A DNA stretch of 64,000 nucleotides from an uncultured bacterium. Its GTDB lineage: Bacteria; Patescibacteriota; Saccharimonadia; Saccharimonadales; Saccharimonadaceae. Both the position numbers and the translations under genes were made by a program. The notes below the pieces were generated by a model. That model was not told the DNA's origin. It did no database searches and saw nothing but the letters and a program-made list of their open reading frames with translations. Each line of letters begins with the position of its first letter. Position 1 is the stretch's first letter. Positions 34,449 to 43,642 of this stretch are shown here, one piece after another. The stretch spans positions 60,983 to 124,982 of the forward strand of contig CAIUKF010000013.1 in assembly GCA_903899655.1 (NCBI GenBank), in the 5' to 3' direction.

Positions 34449-35882
34449 TTAACTATCCTGCTTTACTGCAGACTTGAACACATCATATGAAGGCTTTTTC
34501 GTACCATCAAAACGTATAAGCCCATAAAAATTCTCCTGGTCTGAAAGTACTGTCCCCTTATCGATCAAAGAATAATAAAAGAAATTTCCAATCCAAGAAC
34601 TATTTTGTACATATGAATCAATTGCTGACGTCATCAGTTGACTTTGAGCCGCTTCAGACATATAGTCCGTACCCCAGTTATATGTTCCTGATTGATTAAC
34701 TTCAAATGACAACCCAGTTCCTTTTGTAGGCGAACAATACTCGGTAATCCATACTTTCTTAGCTGAGTCACCATGATCAATCATATATTGATGAGCTGTA
34801 TACATCTGTTGCCAAGCATTCCAACTAGCTACATAATTTGGTGACATCGGGAAACTAGACGGATGGACACCTAAATAATCAAAATATTGATTATTATTAG
34901 AACTATACAAAGACTGCAAAAAGGTTAATGGCGCAATATTGGTACCATCATCAGAAGCTGGAGATAATGAGCCACCTACAACCTTTGCGGACGGATTACC
35001 ATTCTTTATAGCTGTGTAAGCGGCATGTAGCACATTACCATACTGAGTAGCATTTGGAGCTGGTAACCAATTTGTATTTGGCTCATTCCAAATCTCAAAA
35101 TTAGTAATTGAATCCTTATATCGAGCTGCTACTTGGCCTGCAAAAGTACCATAAGTCTGCGGATCAGACGGCGAACATTCCCATATCGTGCTACATGCTG
35201 ATTGCCTTGCCCATTGAGGAACAGCAAGAATAATACCCAAAGAATTCAAATTATGACTTTTTAATGTGTTCGCTACTCGATCTACCGCTGTCCAATCAAA
35301 AGTCGTACTATTATTTGGTTGTACGAGTCCCCACTCGATATCCCAACGTACCCACTTAACACCTAAATCTTGCAACGAAACAACATATTGATTCAAATCA
35401 CTTTGACTCATATATGCTAACACGTCACCGGCAGCTATTCCATACGATCTTGAGCCACCATAATAATCACCTACCGCTGATACAGAGGGGTCAAGTTGGC
35501 TACAAACCCCTGGACTGGATTCTTTAGTTGACGGACTATAGATTGAGTTTTCGGTACCTTTTACATTGTAACCCCTAACGCAATAGCCTACTGAGTTAAA
35601 CACAACATCAATCACATTGCCACTTTTTGGAGTAAACCCAAGAACGCTGCCAGTACCATTACCAGAGTAATATGCAACACCAACTACACCATGATTAGCT
35701 TTATAGCTGGTTTCTAATGCAGCTATACGTTGAACATCAGAGTCAAGACTGACATCAATAACCTTTTTTTGAATTCCATTATAAGAAATATAAGTAATCG
35801 AAGCCAAGATTCCAATAACAAATATAACTACCATTACTTCTACAATCGTAAAACCAATGACAAGACGTTTTTTTGTGTTCAT
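34449..35882 (-). CDS. Pilin-headed glycoside hydrolase (GH39/PslG-like clan A fold)
   Basis: About 477 aa from MNTKKRLVIG/FTIVEVMVVIFVIG, a prepilin signal with Glu at +5. Residues to about 130 match the pilin head of the neighbouring 833-aa protein (DVSLDSDVQRIAALETSY, YCVRGYN, GVCSQL). The rest is a TIM-barrel glycosidase: VKWVRWDIEWG, FEIWNEPNTNW with the acid/base Glu at about residue 267, FDYLGVHPSSFP, and VWITEYC with the nucleophile Glu at about 381. The two-Glu spacing fits clan A; the layout recalls PslG-type endoglycosidases acting on exopolysaccharide. AAAGGAT precedes the ATG; a longer upstream frame overlaps rsmA and is rejected. Substrate unknown, possibly host or biofilm glycans. 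Confidence 0.85.
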   Translation of the reverse strand: MNTKKRLVIGFTIVEVMVVIFVIGILASITYISYNGIQKKVIDVSLDSDVQRIAALETSYKANHGVVGVAYYSGNGTGSVLGFTPKSGNVIDVVFNSVGYCVRGYNVKGTENSIYSPSTKESSPGVCSQLDPSVSAVGDYYGGSRSYGIAAGDVLAYMSQSDLNQYVVSLQDLGVKWVRWDIEWGLVQPNNSTTFDWTAVDRVANTLKSHNLNSLGIILAVPQWARQSACSTIWECSPSDPQTYGTFAGQVAARYKDSITNFEIWNEPNTNWLPAPNATQYGNVLHAAYTAIKNGNPSAKVVGGSLSPASDDGTNIAPLTFLQSLYSSNNNQYFDYLGVHPSSFPMSPNYVASWNAWQQMYTAHQYMIDHGDSAKKVWITEYCSPTKGTGLSFEVNQSGTYNWGTDYMSEAAQSQLMTSAIDSYVQNSSWIGNFFYYSLIDKGTVLSDQENFYGLIRFDGTKKPSYDVFKSAVKQDS

Positions 35883-35922
35883 AAATTTGAATACATCCTT
35901 TACGGACATTTTAGCACAAGCA

Positions 35923-36702
35923 TTACTGGGCAACAATACGCGTTAATCGCACCCAAGCATCTAAGTCTAATGTTTCAGCCCGATCATCCGGACTGATACC
36001 TGCTTGATTTAATATCGTTTCGACTTCAGGTTTAGATAATTTCAGACCACCCGATAGACTGCTGCGGAGTTTTTTGCGTTTAGCCGAAAAACCAGCTTTG
36101 ACAACACGAAAAAAGTCGTCTTCATTGACGTCAGTTAAAAACGACGTTTGGCGAGTTTTTAATATCACAACTTGACTGTCGACTTTGGGTGGTGGCGTGA
36201 AAAGTTCGGCACCGATAACTTCACCTAGTGATACGTCAGCAAATAATTGCGCGCTGACTGCCAAAATACTCATTTTACCAGGTTTGGATGCCAATCGTTC
36301 AGCCACTTCCTTTTGGACTAATAACACCGTAACCGACGGTTTATTGTCACTAGTCATTAACATTTTGACAATTTTGCTGGTGATGTAATAGGGGACATTG
36401 GCAACAACTTTATATCCAGCGGGCATAGTTGATAAATCAAATTCCAATATGTCACTTTGAATAACTTGCAAATTTTTGCCAGGGAACTGAGCTGGCAATT
36501 TACGGGCTAGTTCGCTATCAAATTCAACTGCCACTACCCTGCCCGCTTGGCGTAATAATTCACTGGTTAGTGTACCCAAGCCCGGACCAATTTCAAGTAC
36601 CGTATCGTCAGAGTTTAATTCAGCACAGTCAGCAATATGCGACAACGCCGCACGGTCACGCAGCCAATGTTGTCCAAGGGATTTATTGTTTTGAAGCGCC
36701 AC
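35923..36702 (-). CDS. rsmA: 16S rRNA dimethyladenosine transferase RsmA/KsgA
   Basis: 259 aa with the Rossmann methyltransferase core: SLGQHWLRD at the start, EIGPGLGTLT for SAM binding, VEFDSELA, the catalytic NVPYYIT, and FSAKRKKLRSSL at the C-terminus. It dimethylates the two adjacent adenosines in 16S helix 45 late in 30S assembly. It uses GTG, whose G is shared with the TAG stop of the upstream Rpf-like gene. That rpfB-ksgA order is the one seen in actinobacteria. The pilin island begins 40 nt downstream. Confidence 0.96.
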   Translation of the reverse strand: MALQNNKSLGQHWLRDRAALSHIADCAELNSDDTVLEIGPGLGTLTSELLRQAGRVVAVEFDSELARKLPAQFPGKNLQVIQSDILEFDLSTMPAGYKVVANVPYYITSKIVKMLMTSDNKPSVTVLLVQKEVAERLASKPGKMSILAVSAQLFADVSLGEVIGAELFTPPPKVDSQVVILKTRQTSFLTDVNEDDFFRVVKAGFSAKRKKLRSSLSGGLKLSKPEVETILNQAGISPDDRAETLDLDAWVRLTRIVAQ

Positions 36703-38000
36703 TACTGACGGTCCCTAAATGTTGCATAAATATCATAAGCAAACTTAACCCGTTGCGATTCTCGACATAGTCCGCAACGTTCGAACTTATTTTGGAAAAT
36801 AATGGTGGCATCGTCAATTGTATTGGCTAATTTAACTGCATCACGCACACCAACATAATTCGTATTAAATTCATGCATTAAAAAGTTTAACTGAGTATAA
36901 ATATTTTCAGGATAGGCTATTGACAATAATTCGCTTCGGCGACCACCAGTCCATTGCACAATTCCATAACCACCACTAGTATCAGTTGTATTAAAACCAT
37001 GTTCTTGCATTAAATTACCCATAATTCCAGCTGCTTGAAACTTTGTGAAACCATTACTAATCAAAAAATCCCAAGTAATCGTTTCATTTTCGGTTGGCGT
37101 TGTATATTCGCCCTTTGCACCAACAACTTCAACTTGCTTAACTGGCTGTAAAGTCGTAATACTTGCAATTTCGGTACGATTGACTTCAACACCATCTTGA
37201 ATCGTAATTTCATAAGACACATTACGCGATCCCTTAACACCAGCTGTTCGGACATCGACATAGCCAACTTCCCTGTCGGCATCCTTGATTTTATCGACTT
37301 CAAAATTAATCAACTCATCAACTGTAATTGTTTGCTTGCCTTCGCGCCAAATTCTAACCGCCAAACCATCAGTAATCGCAGTATTTAGATCTAGCGAAAC
37401 ACGATCATCTGAACTTAATTTAATGCCTTTTTCTGTCAACATTGTGGCAATTGTTTTTGCTTGAGTCCGAACGATTGTCGTTTTACCGTATAAAGTCAAT
37501 TCAAATGGCGTCGACCGAATTATCGTCAATTGCAAACCAGCACCATCAGCAATAATATTATCGGTCACGCCTAAAATAGTTTTGTCTTCGCTATATAATT
37601 TAATGCCAACACTCTGCGCAATTTGCTCGGCGGTCTGGTACGCCGTAATCACTTTAGTACGTGAATTACCATCGACAATAATAACTGGCCGAGCACGATA
37701 GATATTTACCTGATAGTTTGAAGCCACTAACTTTTCGGTCACAGCTGGCTCGACAACGTCATTGTTATCTATAACAAAACCGGCTTCTTTTAACGCGTCA
37801 GAGATATTTGCCGCCTCGGTTACAACAACTTTGGTCGTCCCACGATCATGAATAGTTAATATTCGACCACTTTGATTTTTTACACCATTATCAGCATGAG
37901 TAACATTTGCGACAGAGATAACAATGGCGACAATCAAAAGAAGCGCGGCAATAACCAGCCGTCCTAACAGTGTGTTAGATTTATGAATTAAACTATTCAT
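36702..38000 (-). CDS. RpfB/YabE-like wall protein: DUF348 repeats, G5 domain, lysozyme-like C-terminus
   Basis: 432 aa. The N-terminal membrane segment (LLGRLVIAALLLIVAIVISV) is a signal anchor. Three ubiquitin-like DUF348 repeats follow (ISDALKEAGF, AEQIAQSVGIKL, IATMLTEKGIKL). The G5 domain (YVDVRTAGVKGSRNVSYEI ... NRTEIASITTL) is next, then a C-terminal lysozyme-like domain (IMGNLMQEHGFNTTD, GGYGIVQWTGGR) resembling phage-tail lysozymes, with a candidate catalytic Glu in MQEHG. It should cut peptidoglycan glycan strands outside the cell. DUF348-G5-muramidase is the RpfB layout of actinobacteria, and the gene sits directly before ksgA as there. Confidence 0.87.
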   Translation of the reverse strand: MNSLIHKSNTLLGRLVIAALLLIVAIVISVANVTHADNGVKNQSGRILTIHDRGTTKVVVTEAANISDALKEAGFVIDNNDVVEPAVTEKLVASNYQVNIYRARPVIIVDGNSRTKVITAYQTAEQIAQSVGIKLYSEDKTILGVTDNIIADGAGLQLTIIRSTPFELTLYGKTTIVRTQAKTIATMLTEKGIKLSSDDRVSLDLNTAITDGLAVRIWREGKQTITVDELINFEVDKIKDADREVGYVDVRTAGVKGSRNVSYEITIQDGVEVNRTEIASITTLQPVKQVEVVGAKGEYTTPTENETITWDFLISNGFTKFQAAGIMGNLMQEHGFNTTDTSGGYGIVQWTGGRRSELLSIAYPENIYTQLNFLMHEFNTNYVGVRDAVKLANTIDDATIIFQNKFERCGLCRESQRVKFAYDIYATFRDRQ

Positions 38001-38067
38001 TTGTATGATTTTCTCGCATTATACCCCACAAAATGATTGTCCTTAGTATAACAAATATTCGCTTGCA

Positions 38068-38116
38068 TAGCTATTAAAATTTAGCTATTAGCGAGCCCGC
38101 CATATTCCAATAGCTA
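38068..38116. repeat. TAGCTATTGGAA repeat, locus E (3' of uvrD)
   Basis: TAGCTATTAAAATTTAGCTATTAGC (two units, 38068-38092) faces CCATATTCCAATAGCTA (38100-38116). The right end starts 4 nt behind the uvrD stop codon. Confidence 0.8.
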
Positions 38117-38120
38117 AACT

Positions 38121-40226
38121 CTAGATTTTTTCTAATCGGGCGTATTCGGCATTTAGTTTTTTGGTTGTGCCGTTATCAAATTCGATCGTCAGCGCCAAAC
38201 CATCAACCTCAACGATTTTACCAGGCCCAAAAGCGGCCGACCTGACGTGTTCACCAATCGTGAACATTTCATCACTGTAAAATTCCTGTTCAGGCACAAC
38301 ATGCGGTTCGACCGGCGATGACATTGAAACTTGGTCGCCCATGTCTTCAATAAAACGTGACATTGGATTATAGGCCCTTTGACCAAATTGCAAACGACTT
38401 TGGGCATAGGTTAGATGTAATTCTTCGCGCGCCCGTGTCATACCAACATACGCCAAACGTCTTTCCTCTTCTAACTCTGCCAAGCCTGCATCATATACTC
38501 GGGCGTGTGGCAATATTCCTTCTTCCATACCGACAATAAAGACAACCGGAAACTCCAAACCTTTTGCAGCATGAAGTGTCATCAATGTCACTTTTTGACC
38601 ATCACTATCAGTATCAGCACTCGACATCAGGGCAACTTCTTCTAAAAACTCAGGTAGCGATGCAAAAGCCTGGGCGTCAGACAACAAAGCACCTATGTTA
38701 GCTTCACGGTCTTCAGCCTGGGGTGTCCCATCTTTTAAATAATCCAAATAATTGATTGACGACAATAATTTTTCGATTAATTCTAGTGGACTGGCAGTTT
38801 CAAGCATTGATTGGACAATGCGTAATTTCTCACCCAATAAAGACAGTGCGGCCTTAGCCCTGGTTGTAATCGTGCTAGTTTGGTCAACATTGGCTAGCGC
38901 CGTAATAATATCCATACCACTGTCTGATTGCCAAATCAAAAACTTTTCCAAGCTCATAGCGCCGACGCCACGCGTTGGGATATTTACAATCCGACTAAAA
39001 CTCATCCTGTCTTGTGGTTGATAAATCAAACGTAAATAAGCAATGATATCTTTGATTTCTTTGCGATCATAAAACCTGACACCACCAACAATTTGATAAG
39101 GAATTCTAAATTGTAAAAATGCCCGCTCTAAGGTGTAACTTTGAGCATTAGTGCGGTATAAAATCGCAAAATCACCAAACTTACGCGCACCCATTGTGAC
39201 ATGTGACGAGATTCGCTCGGCCACTAATCGAGCTTCTTCGGATTCATCATACAGTGAATGAACTTGAACTGGCGCCCCAGGACCAGCGTCGGTCCATAGT
39301 TTTTTATCAGTCCGCTGAACATTTTTTTCAATCACATGGCTAGCAGCATCCAAAATATTGCCAGTACTGCGATAATTCTGCTCGAGTTTAATAACCTTGG
39401 TGCCTTTAAAATCACGTTCAAAATTCAAAATATTAGTAAAATCAGCCCCGCGCCACGAATAAATCGACTGCCAGTCATCACCAACAACACAAATATTGCG
39501 ATTGTCATTCACCAATAATTTAATAATGTTATATTGTGCGGCGTTGGTGTCCTGATACTCATCAACCAAAATATGTTTGAATGTTTTTTGCCATTTAGCA
39601 CGAACCAACGGTTTTTCGCGTAATAATCGGACAGTTTCTAGCAATAAATCGTCAAAGTCTAATGCACCAGCGATTTTACGCAAAGATTCGTACTTTTTAT
39701 AAATTTTAGCAATATTTTTTTGATACGGAAATTGCGCCGTCGATTCGTAATCGTCCGGCCCAACCATCTCGTTTTTGGCACTTGAAATAGCACTACTGAC
39801 TGATTTAGCTTTGACTTCAGTTTCACTAACCGACAAACTTTTCATAGCTTGTTTAATCAAACCCTGTCTGTCGTCCTCGTCATAAATAACATAATTTTTA
39901 GGTATTCCAATCGCTTCGCCTTCAATGCGCAACATTCGGACGCAAATACCATGAAAAGTCCCCATCCAAGGCATAAAACTGCGATTACTACTGTTTTGAT
40001 TCAACAAAATACCCAAACGTTCACGCATTTCACGGGCCGCTTTGTTAGTAAACGTCACTGCCAAAATTTCATTAGGCCAAACTGATTCATGCGCAATTAA
40101 ATAAGCAATACGATGCGTTAAAGTTTTCGTCTTACCACTACCGGCACCAGCTAAAATAAGTAGCGGTCCAGAGGTTGTCTGTACCGCATCACTTTGCGCC
40201 GGGTTCAACCCATCAAGTAAATCCAT
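38121..40226 (-). CDS. uvrD: ATP-dependent DNA helicase UvrD/PcrA
   Basis: A 701-aa SF1A helicase. LNPAQSDAVQTT forms the Q motif, AGAGSGKTKTLTHR is Walker A, AVTFTNKAAREMRERL is motif Ia, VDEYQDTNAAQYNI is motif II, VVGDDWQSIYSWRGA is motif III and LEQNYRSTGNIL is motif IV. LMTLHAAKGLEFPVVFI and YVGMTRAREELHL complete the set. The PcrA-type C-terminal tudor-like tail (VRSAAFGPGKIVEVDG) is present. It unwinds 3' to 5' in excision repair, removing UvrC and the cut strand, and may displace RecA. TATAAT (40240-40235) is 8 nt before the ATG: a leaderless transcript. It lies upstream of the Rpf-like gene. Confidence 0.95.
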   Translation of the reverse strand: MDLLDGLNPAQSDAVQTTSGPLLILAGAGSGKTKTLTHRIAYLIAHESVWPNEILAVTFTNKAAREMRERLGILLNQNSSNRSFMPWMGTFHGICVRMLRIEGEAIGIPKNYVIYDEDDRQGLIKQAMKSLSVSETEVKAKSVSSAISSAKNEMVGPDDYESTAQFPYQKNIAKIYKKYESLRKIAGALDFDDLLLETVRLLREKPLVRAKWQKTFKHILVDEYQDTNAAQYNIIKLLVNDNRNICVVGDDWQSIYSWRGADFTNILNFERDFKGTKVIKLEQNYRSTGNILDAASHVIEKNVQRTDKKLWTDAGPGAPVQVHSLYDESEEARLVAERISSHVTMGARKFGDFAILYRTNAQSYTLERAFLQFRIPYQIVGGVRFYDRKEIKDIIAYLRLIYQPQDRMSFSRIVNIPTRGVGAMSLEKFLIWQSDSGMDIITALANVDQTSTITTRAKAALSLLGEKLRIVQSMLETASPLELIEKLLSSINYLDYLKDGTPQAEDREANIGALLSDAQAFASLPEFLEEVALMSSADTDSDGQKVTLMTLHAAKGLEFPVVFIVGMEEGILPHARVYDAGLAELEEERRLAYVGMTRAREELHLTYAQSRLQFGQRAYNPMSRFIEDMGDQVSMSSPVEPHVVPEQEFYSDEMFTIGEHVRSAAFGPGKIVEVDGLALTIEFDNGTTKKLNAEYARLEKI

Positions 40227-40256
40227 TACTATCTATTATAGCTTAGTTATTGCTTA

Positions 40257-41324
40257 TTAGCGAGGTAACGCAAAGAAGTAAACAGCTGCTCCAGCGCCCG
40301 CACCAATAACTATTAATAATAAAATTCCAAGAATCAACATCAAGCCAGATTTTTTCTTAGTTGGCGCCAAAATTGCCTTGTGATAAGAATCTGTGTCATA
40401 AATTGCACCAGTCGTTTGATCGCCAGTACTTGGTTGCTCACTGTACTGTTGAGTAATAGAAGTTGGACCTTCTGGTTGCGTATTAGCTACTGACTCGCTG
40501 GTCACACTTGGCGTTGGGGTAGCATCGACAGTAATCGTATCCGCTACATTGCCCATACTTGGCACATTGGGAACAACCGCACTACCTGATTCAATCGATA
40601 ATAAATCTGGATGAAGTTCAGCTGGCATATGAGAAACTTCTGCTTGAGGCTGTGTCTGGGATGACAAATCAGTTGATTGTTGAGCTTCGGTTTGACTCTC
40701 CTGTTGAACGACTGGAATAGCCGACTGTTCGGAAGAAAATGCACCTAGTGGACGTTTTTCAACTTTTGTTCCAGATAAAAATGGAGAATCTTGTGGCTCA
40801 TCAACTGTCTGATTTAACGTGTTGGTGATGTCATTACTAATTTGGTCGATATCAGCATCTTCATTATCTTCAGATTTAACTGCCTCAGATTCATTAGATG
40901 TGTCTTTATTAACTCCCTGAAAATCAATTGGATCAGGCCACTCATTAGATTTTACTTCAGGAATTACAGCAGGCATTGGAGCAGATTCCGGCACCATTGG
41001 CAGGCTATCATCTGGATTAATCGATAGACCTTGACGAGAAACACGTTCAGGCATAGCTGGATTAACTCGTGTGCTAGCCGACGGAGGAACAACATCCATA
41101 AATCGCCCATTAACTCGTCTACCTGCTAATGGGACTTGCGATGGAGCAAAGTTAGGAATAGGCGTAATAGCAGGCTGCGTTGCTAAGTCGGGCAAAGAAA
41201 TATCGCCAGTACCAAGATCGAGTACAGTATCCTCTGGTTCGTTGTCGGCTGTTAATTTTGGAGTGGTATATTGAACCAAAGAATTCACCGCCTTATCAAG
41301 TTCATCAAAGTCTAAATCTTGCAT
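40257..41324 (-). CDS. Hypothetical protein with disordered region and C-terminal membrane helix
   Basis: 355 aa. The first 315 residues are low-complexity, rich in Pro, Ser, Glu, Gln and Thr, with no recognisable domain (MQDLDFDELDKAVNSLVQYT at the start is the only helix-like part). The end is KKKSGLMLILGILLLIVIGA and a short AVYFFALPR tail: one membrane helix preceded by lysines. That places the long region in the cytoplasm, tail-anchored. It follows tpiA by 7 nt and has an AGGG-type SD. Function unknown; the acidic disordered part may be an interaction arm. Confidence 0.75.
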   Translation of the reverse strand: MQDLDFDELDKAVNSLVQYTTPKLTADNEPEDTVLDLGTGDISLPDLATQPAITPIPNFAPSQVPLAGRRVNGRFMDVVPPSASTRVNPAMPERVSRQGLSINPDDSLPMVPESAPMPAVIPEVKSNEWPDPIDFQGVNKDTSNESEAVKSEDNEDADIDQISNDITNTLNQTVDEPQDSPFLSGTKVEKRPLGAFSSEQSAIPVVQQESQTEAQQSTDLSSQTQPQAEVSHMPAELHPDLLSIESGSAVVPNVPSMGNVADTITVDATPTPSVTSESVANTQPEGPTSITQQYSEQPSTGDQTTGAIYDTDSYHKAILAPTKKKSGLMLILGILLLIVIGAGAGAAVYFFALPR

Positions 41325-41331
41325 ATTTACC

Positions 41332-42117
41332 CTACCCTTTTTTTGCTGCCGTTAAGCTGTTATGTGCTTTCTTAATTATGTCACTAAATTCATGTGCGTT
41401 CAAGCTGGCGCCACCCATAAGTAATCCATTAACACCTGGTAAATTCAAATATTCAGCTGCACTGTCGGCTGTAACACTGCCACCATATAAAATCTGAATC
41501 GATTCTGACGCTGCTTTGCCATACAAATGTTCAATCTGTCTGCGAATTGCTTTGACGGCTTCAACGACATCACCAGGTAATGCCATTTGTCCAGCACCAA
41601 TCGCCCAGACAGGTTCATAGGCAATAATAACTTGCTCAAGTTCATCACTGGTAATATTCGACAATCCGCCAATTAGCTGATCATGTAAAACGTAGTGAGT
41701 CTCACCGCTCGATCGCTCCCAGGCAGTTTCACCAATACATAAAATTGGACGAATATGGCTTCGTACTGCAGCGGCAACTTTGTTGCGGATATCTTTGTCA
41801 TTTTCATTAAAAATATGACGACGCTCAGAATGACCGACTAATGCAAATTGAACAATTCCACGCAGTTGTGCGGCCGAAACTTCGCCGGTGTACGAACCAT
41901 GATCACGCCAATAAAAGTTTTGAGCCGCCAGTTTAAATTGACGCAAATTTACTTGCAAGCTTAGCGATTGGAGTGTAAACATTGAAGGCGCCAAAACAAC
42001 TTCAACATCACGATGGACTTTAACTAATTTTGACAACTGATGTAAATACAAACTAGCCTCGTGCATATCGAGGTTCATCTTCCAATTGCCCACTATTAGT
42101 TTTTTTTCGTTTGCCAT
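41332..42117 (-). CDS. tpiA: Triosephosphate isomerase
   Basis: A 261-aa TIM barrel. GNWKMNLD carries the catalytic Lys, FALVGHSERRHIF the His, VIIAYEPVWAIGAG the Glu, and the phosphate-binding end is ILYGGSVTADS and GLLMGGASL. It interconverts dihydroxyacetone phosphate and glyceraldehyde 3-phosphate; the phosphoketolase at 59.7 kb would feed glyceraldehyde 3-phosphate into the same lower glycolysis. TATAAT (42134-42129) lies 11 nt before the ATG. The disordered membrane protein gene is probably on the same transcript. Confidence 0.97.
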   Translation of the reverse strand: MANEKKLIVGNWKMNLDMHEASLYLHQLSKLVKVHRDVEVVLAPSMFTLQSLSLQVNLRQFKLAAQNFYWRDHGSYTGEVSAAQLRGIVQFALVGHSERRHIFNENDKDIRNKVAAAVRSHIRPILCIGETAWERSSGETHYVLHDQLIGGLSNITSDELEQVIIAYEPVWAIGAGQMALPGDVVEAVKAIRRQIEHLYGKAASESIQILYGGSVTADSAAEYLNLPGVNGLLMGGASLNAHEFSDIIKKAHNSLTAAKKG

Positions 42118-42189
42118 CTATACAGCCTATTATATATCACTTATGTTTATTTTTTTAGTTTACTCTAATTACGACTTGACGTCTAGTAA

Positions 42190-43608
42190 TTATTCAACAA
42201 TGCGAACTTCAATTGTGTCAGTCCCGCCAATAACGCCAGGTTGGCGACCGCTGACGATAATAACCGTTGCAGGATCAGCCCCAAATAAGCCCTGGTCTTT
42301 TAACTCTTTGGCAATCTCATACCCCATATTGCCAGTTAGTGGACGGAAGTAACTGCGATTAGCATAACTTAACGACAATTGCTGTGCCGAACGTAATTCA
42401 CTAGTAACACTAATGATAGGCAAGTTTGGACGATGAGTTGCAATATTAGCCGCCGTTGCACCTGACCTGGTTTCAGCAATAATAGCCACAGCATCCAATT
42501 GTTCAGCTAATTTAACAGCTGCAACACTAATGGCATTTGTGGTTTTTTTGTGATTAGCTTGCTTTTCAGTTGTTGGTTGAACAGGCTCATGATCTTGAGT
42601 GTACAAAATCACCTTTTTCATAGCCGCTACGGTTTCTAGTGGATATTGACCGTTGGCAGTTTCATCTGACAACATGACGGCATCAGCACCTTGAACAACA
42701 GCGTTTGAAACATCGCTAACCTCAGCCCTTGTTGGCTCGGGCGCACTAACCATACTGGCCATCATTTGTGTAGCAACGATACTTAGTTTTCCATACTTAC
42801 GACATAATGCAATAATTCGACGTTGAACAATTGGCACAATCTCTGCCCCTGCTTCAACCGCCAAGTCACCACGGGCAACCATCACACCATCACTAGCTTT
42901 GACGATTTCTTCCAAAGTCGCATCAACAATTGCAGCCTTAGTCTCAACTTTGGCAATAATTTGCGCGGTTGAACCTTGAGCGACTAATAATTGACGTAAA
43001 TTGTTAATATCTTCGGCACTTTGAACAAAACTTAGCGCAACGTAATCAAAATCACGAGTGGCACCAAATTCAATATCAGCCAAATCTTTTGGAGTTAAGA
43101 TATCGCCACCAAAGTCAGTATCAGGCAAATTGATACCTTTTTTACTCATCAAAGTACCGTCATTTTCGACTTTTACTGTAATTGCAGTATCACTAACTTT
43201 ACCGATAATAGTTGTGCGAATTTTACCATCAAAAATGTACAAAGTTTCGCCTGGTTTAGTTTTTTCGGCCAAGTTATATTGAATTGGTACAATCAGCCTG
43301 CCATCATGTTCGGCTGCGTAATCTAGTGTAATAATATCGCCAGTTTTGACGTCGGTATTTTGTTTTAACATACCCAAACGGATTTTTGGACCTTGCAAAT
43401 CTTGCAAAATTGCAACTGGTTTAGTTGATTTAGCGGTTGCTTGGCGAATCCAAGCGATTTGTTGGTCACGTTCTTCATATGATCCGTGGCTAAAATTCAA
43501 TCGGAATCCGTTGACGCCTGCCAGTGCCAGCTTTTCAATCATCTCTTCAGATGTAGTGCATGGGCCTAAAGTTGCTAGTATTTTTGTTCGTTTAAAGTTA
43601 ACTTTCAT
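42190..43608 (-). CDS. pyk: Pyruvate kinase
   Basis: 472 aa from MKVNFKRTKILATLGPCTTS. Barrel residues are visible: NGFRLNFSHGSYE, LQDLQGPKIRLG, the B domain from about residue 70, the catalytic region IIAKVETKAAI, VMVARGDLAVE, and VATQMMASM. The C-terminal domain has AIIAETRSGATA and VIIVSGRQPGVIGGTD. It makes pyruvate and ATP from phosphoenolpyruvate. An upstream in-frame extension of 19 codons runs through the promoter and is rejected: TACAAT (43621-43616) lies 7 nt before the ATG, implying leaderless mRNA. Confidence 0.96.
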   Translation of the reverse strand: MKVNFKRTKILATLGPCTTSEEMIEKLALAGVNGFRLNFSHGSYEERDQQIAWIRQATAKSTKPVAILQDLQGPKIRLGMLKQNTDVKTGDIITLDYAAEHDGRLIVPIQYNLAEKTKPGETLYIFDGKIRTTIIGKVSDTAITVKVENDGTLMSKKGINLPDTDFGGDILTPKDLADIEFGATRDFDYVALSFVQSAEDINNLRQLLVAQGSTAQIIAKVETKAAIVDATLEEIVKASDGVMVARGDLAVEAGAEIVPIVQRRIIALCRKYGKLSIVATQMMASMVSAPEPTRAEVSDVSNAVVQGADAVMLSDETANGQYPLETVAAMKKVILYTQDHEPVQPTTEKQANHKKTTNAISVAAVKLAEQLDAVAIIAETRSGATAANIATHRPNLPIISVTSELRSAQQLSLSYANRSYFRPLTGNMGYEIAKELKDQGLFGADPATVIIVSGRQPGVIGGTDTIEVRIVE

Positions 43609-43642
43609 AACGATTATTGTATCATAATCTGTTATTTTTGTT

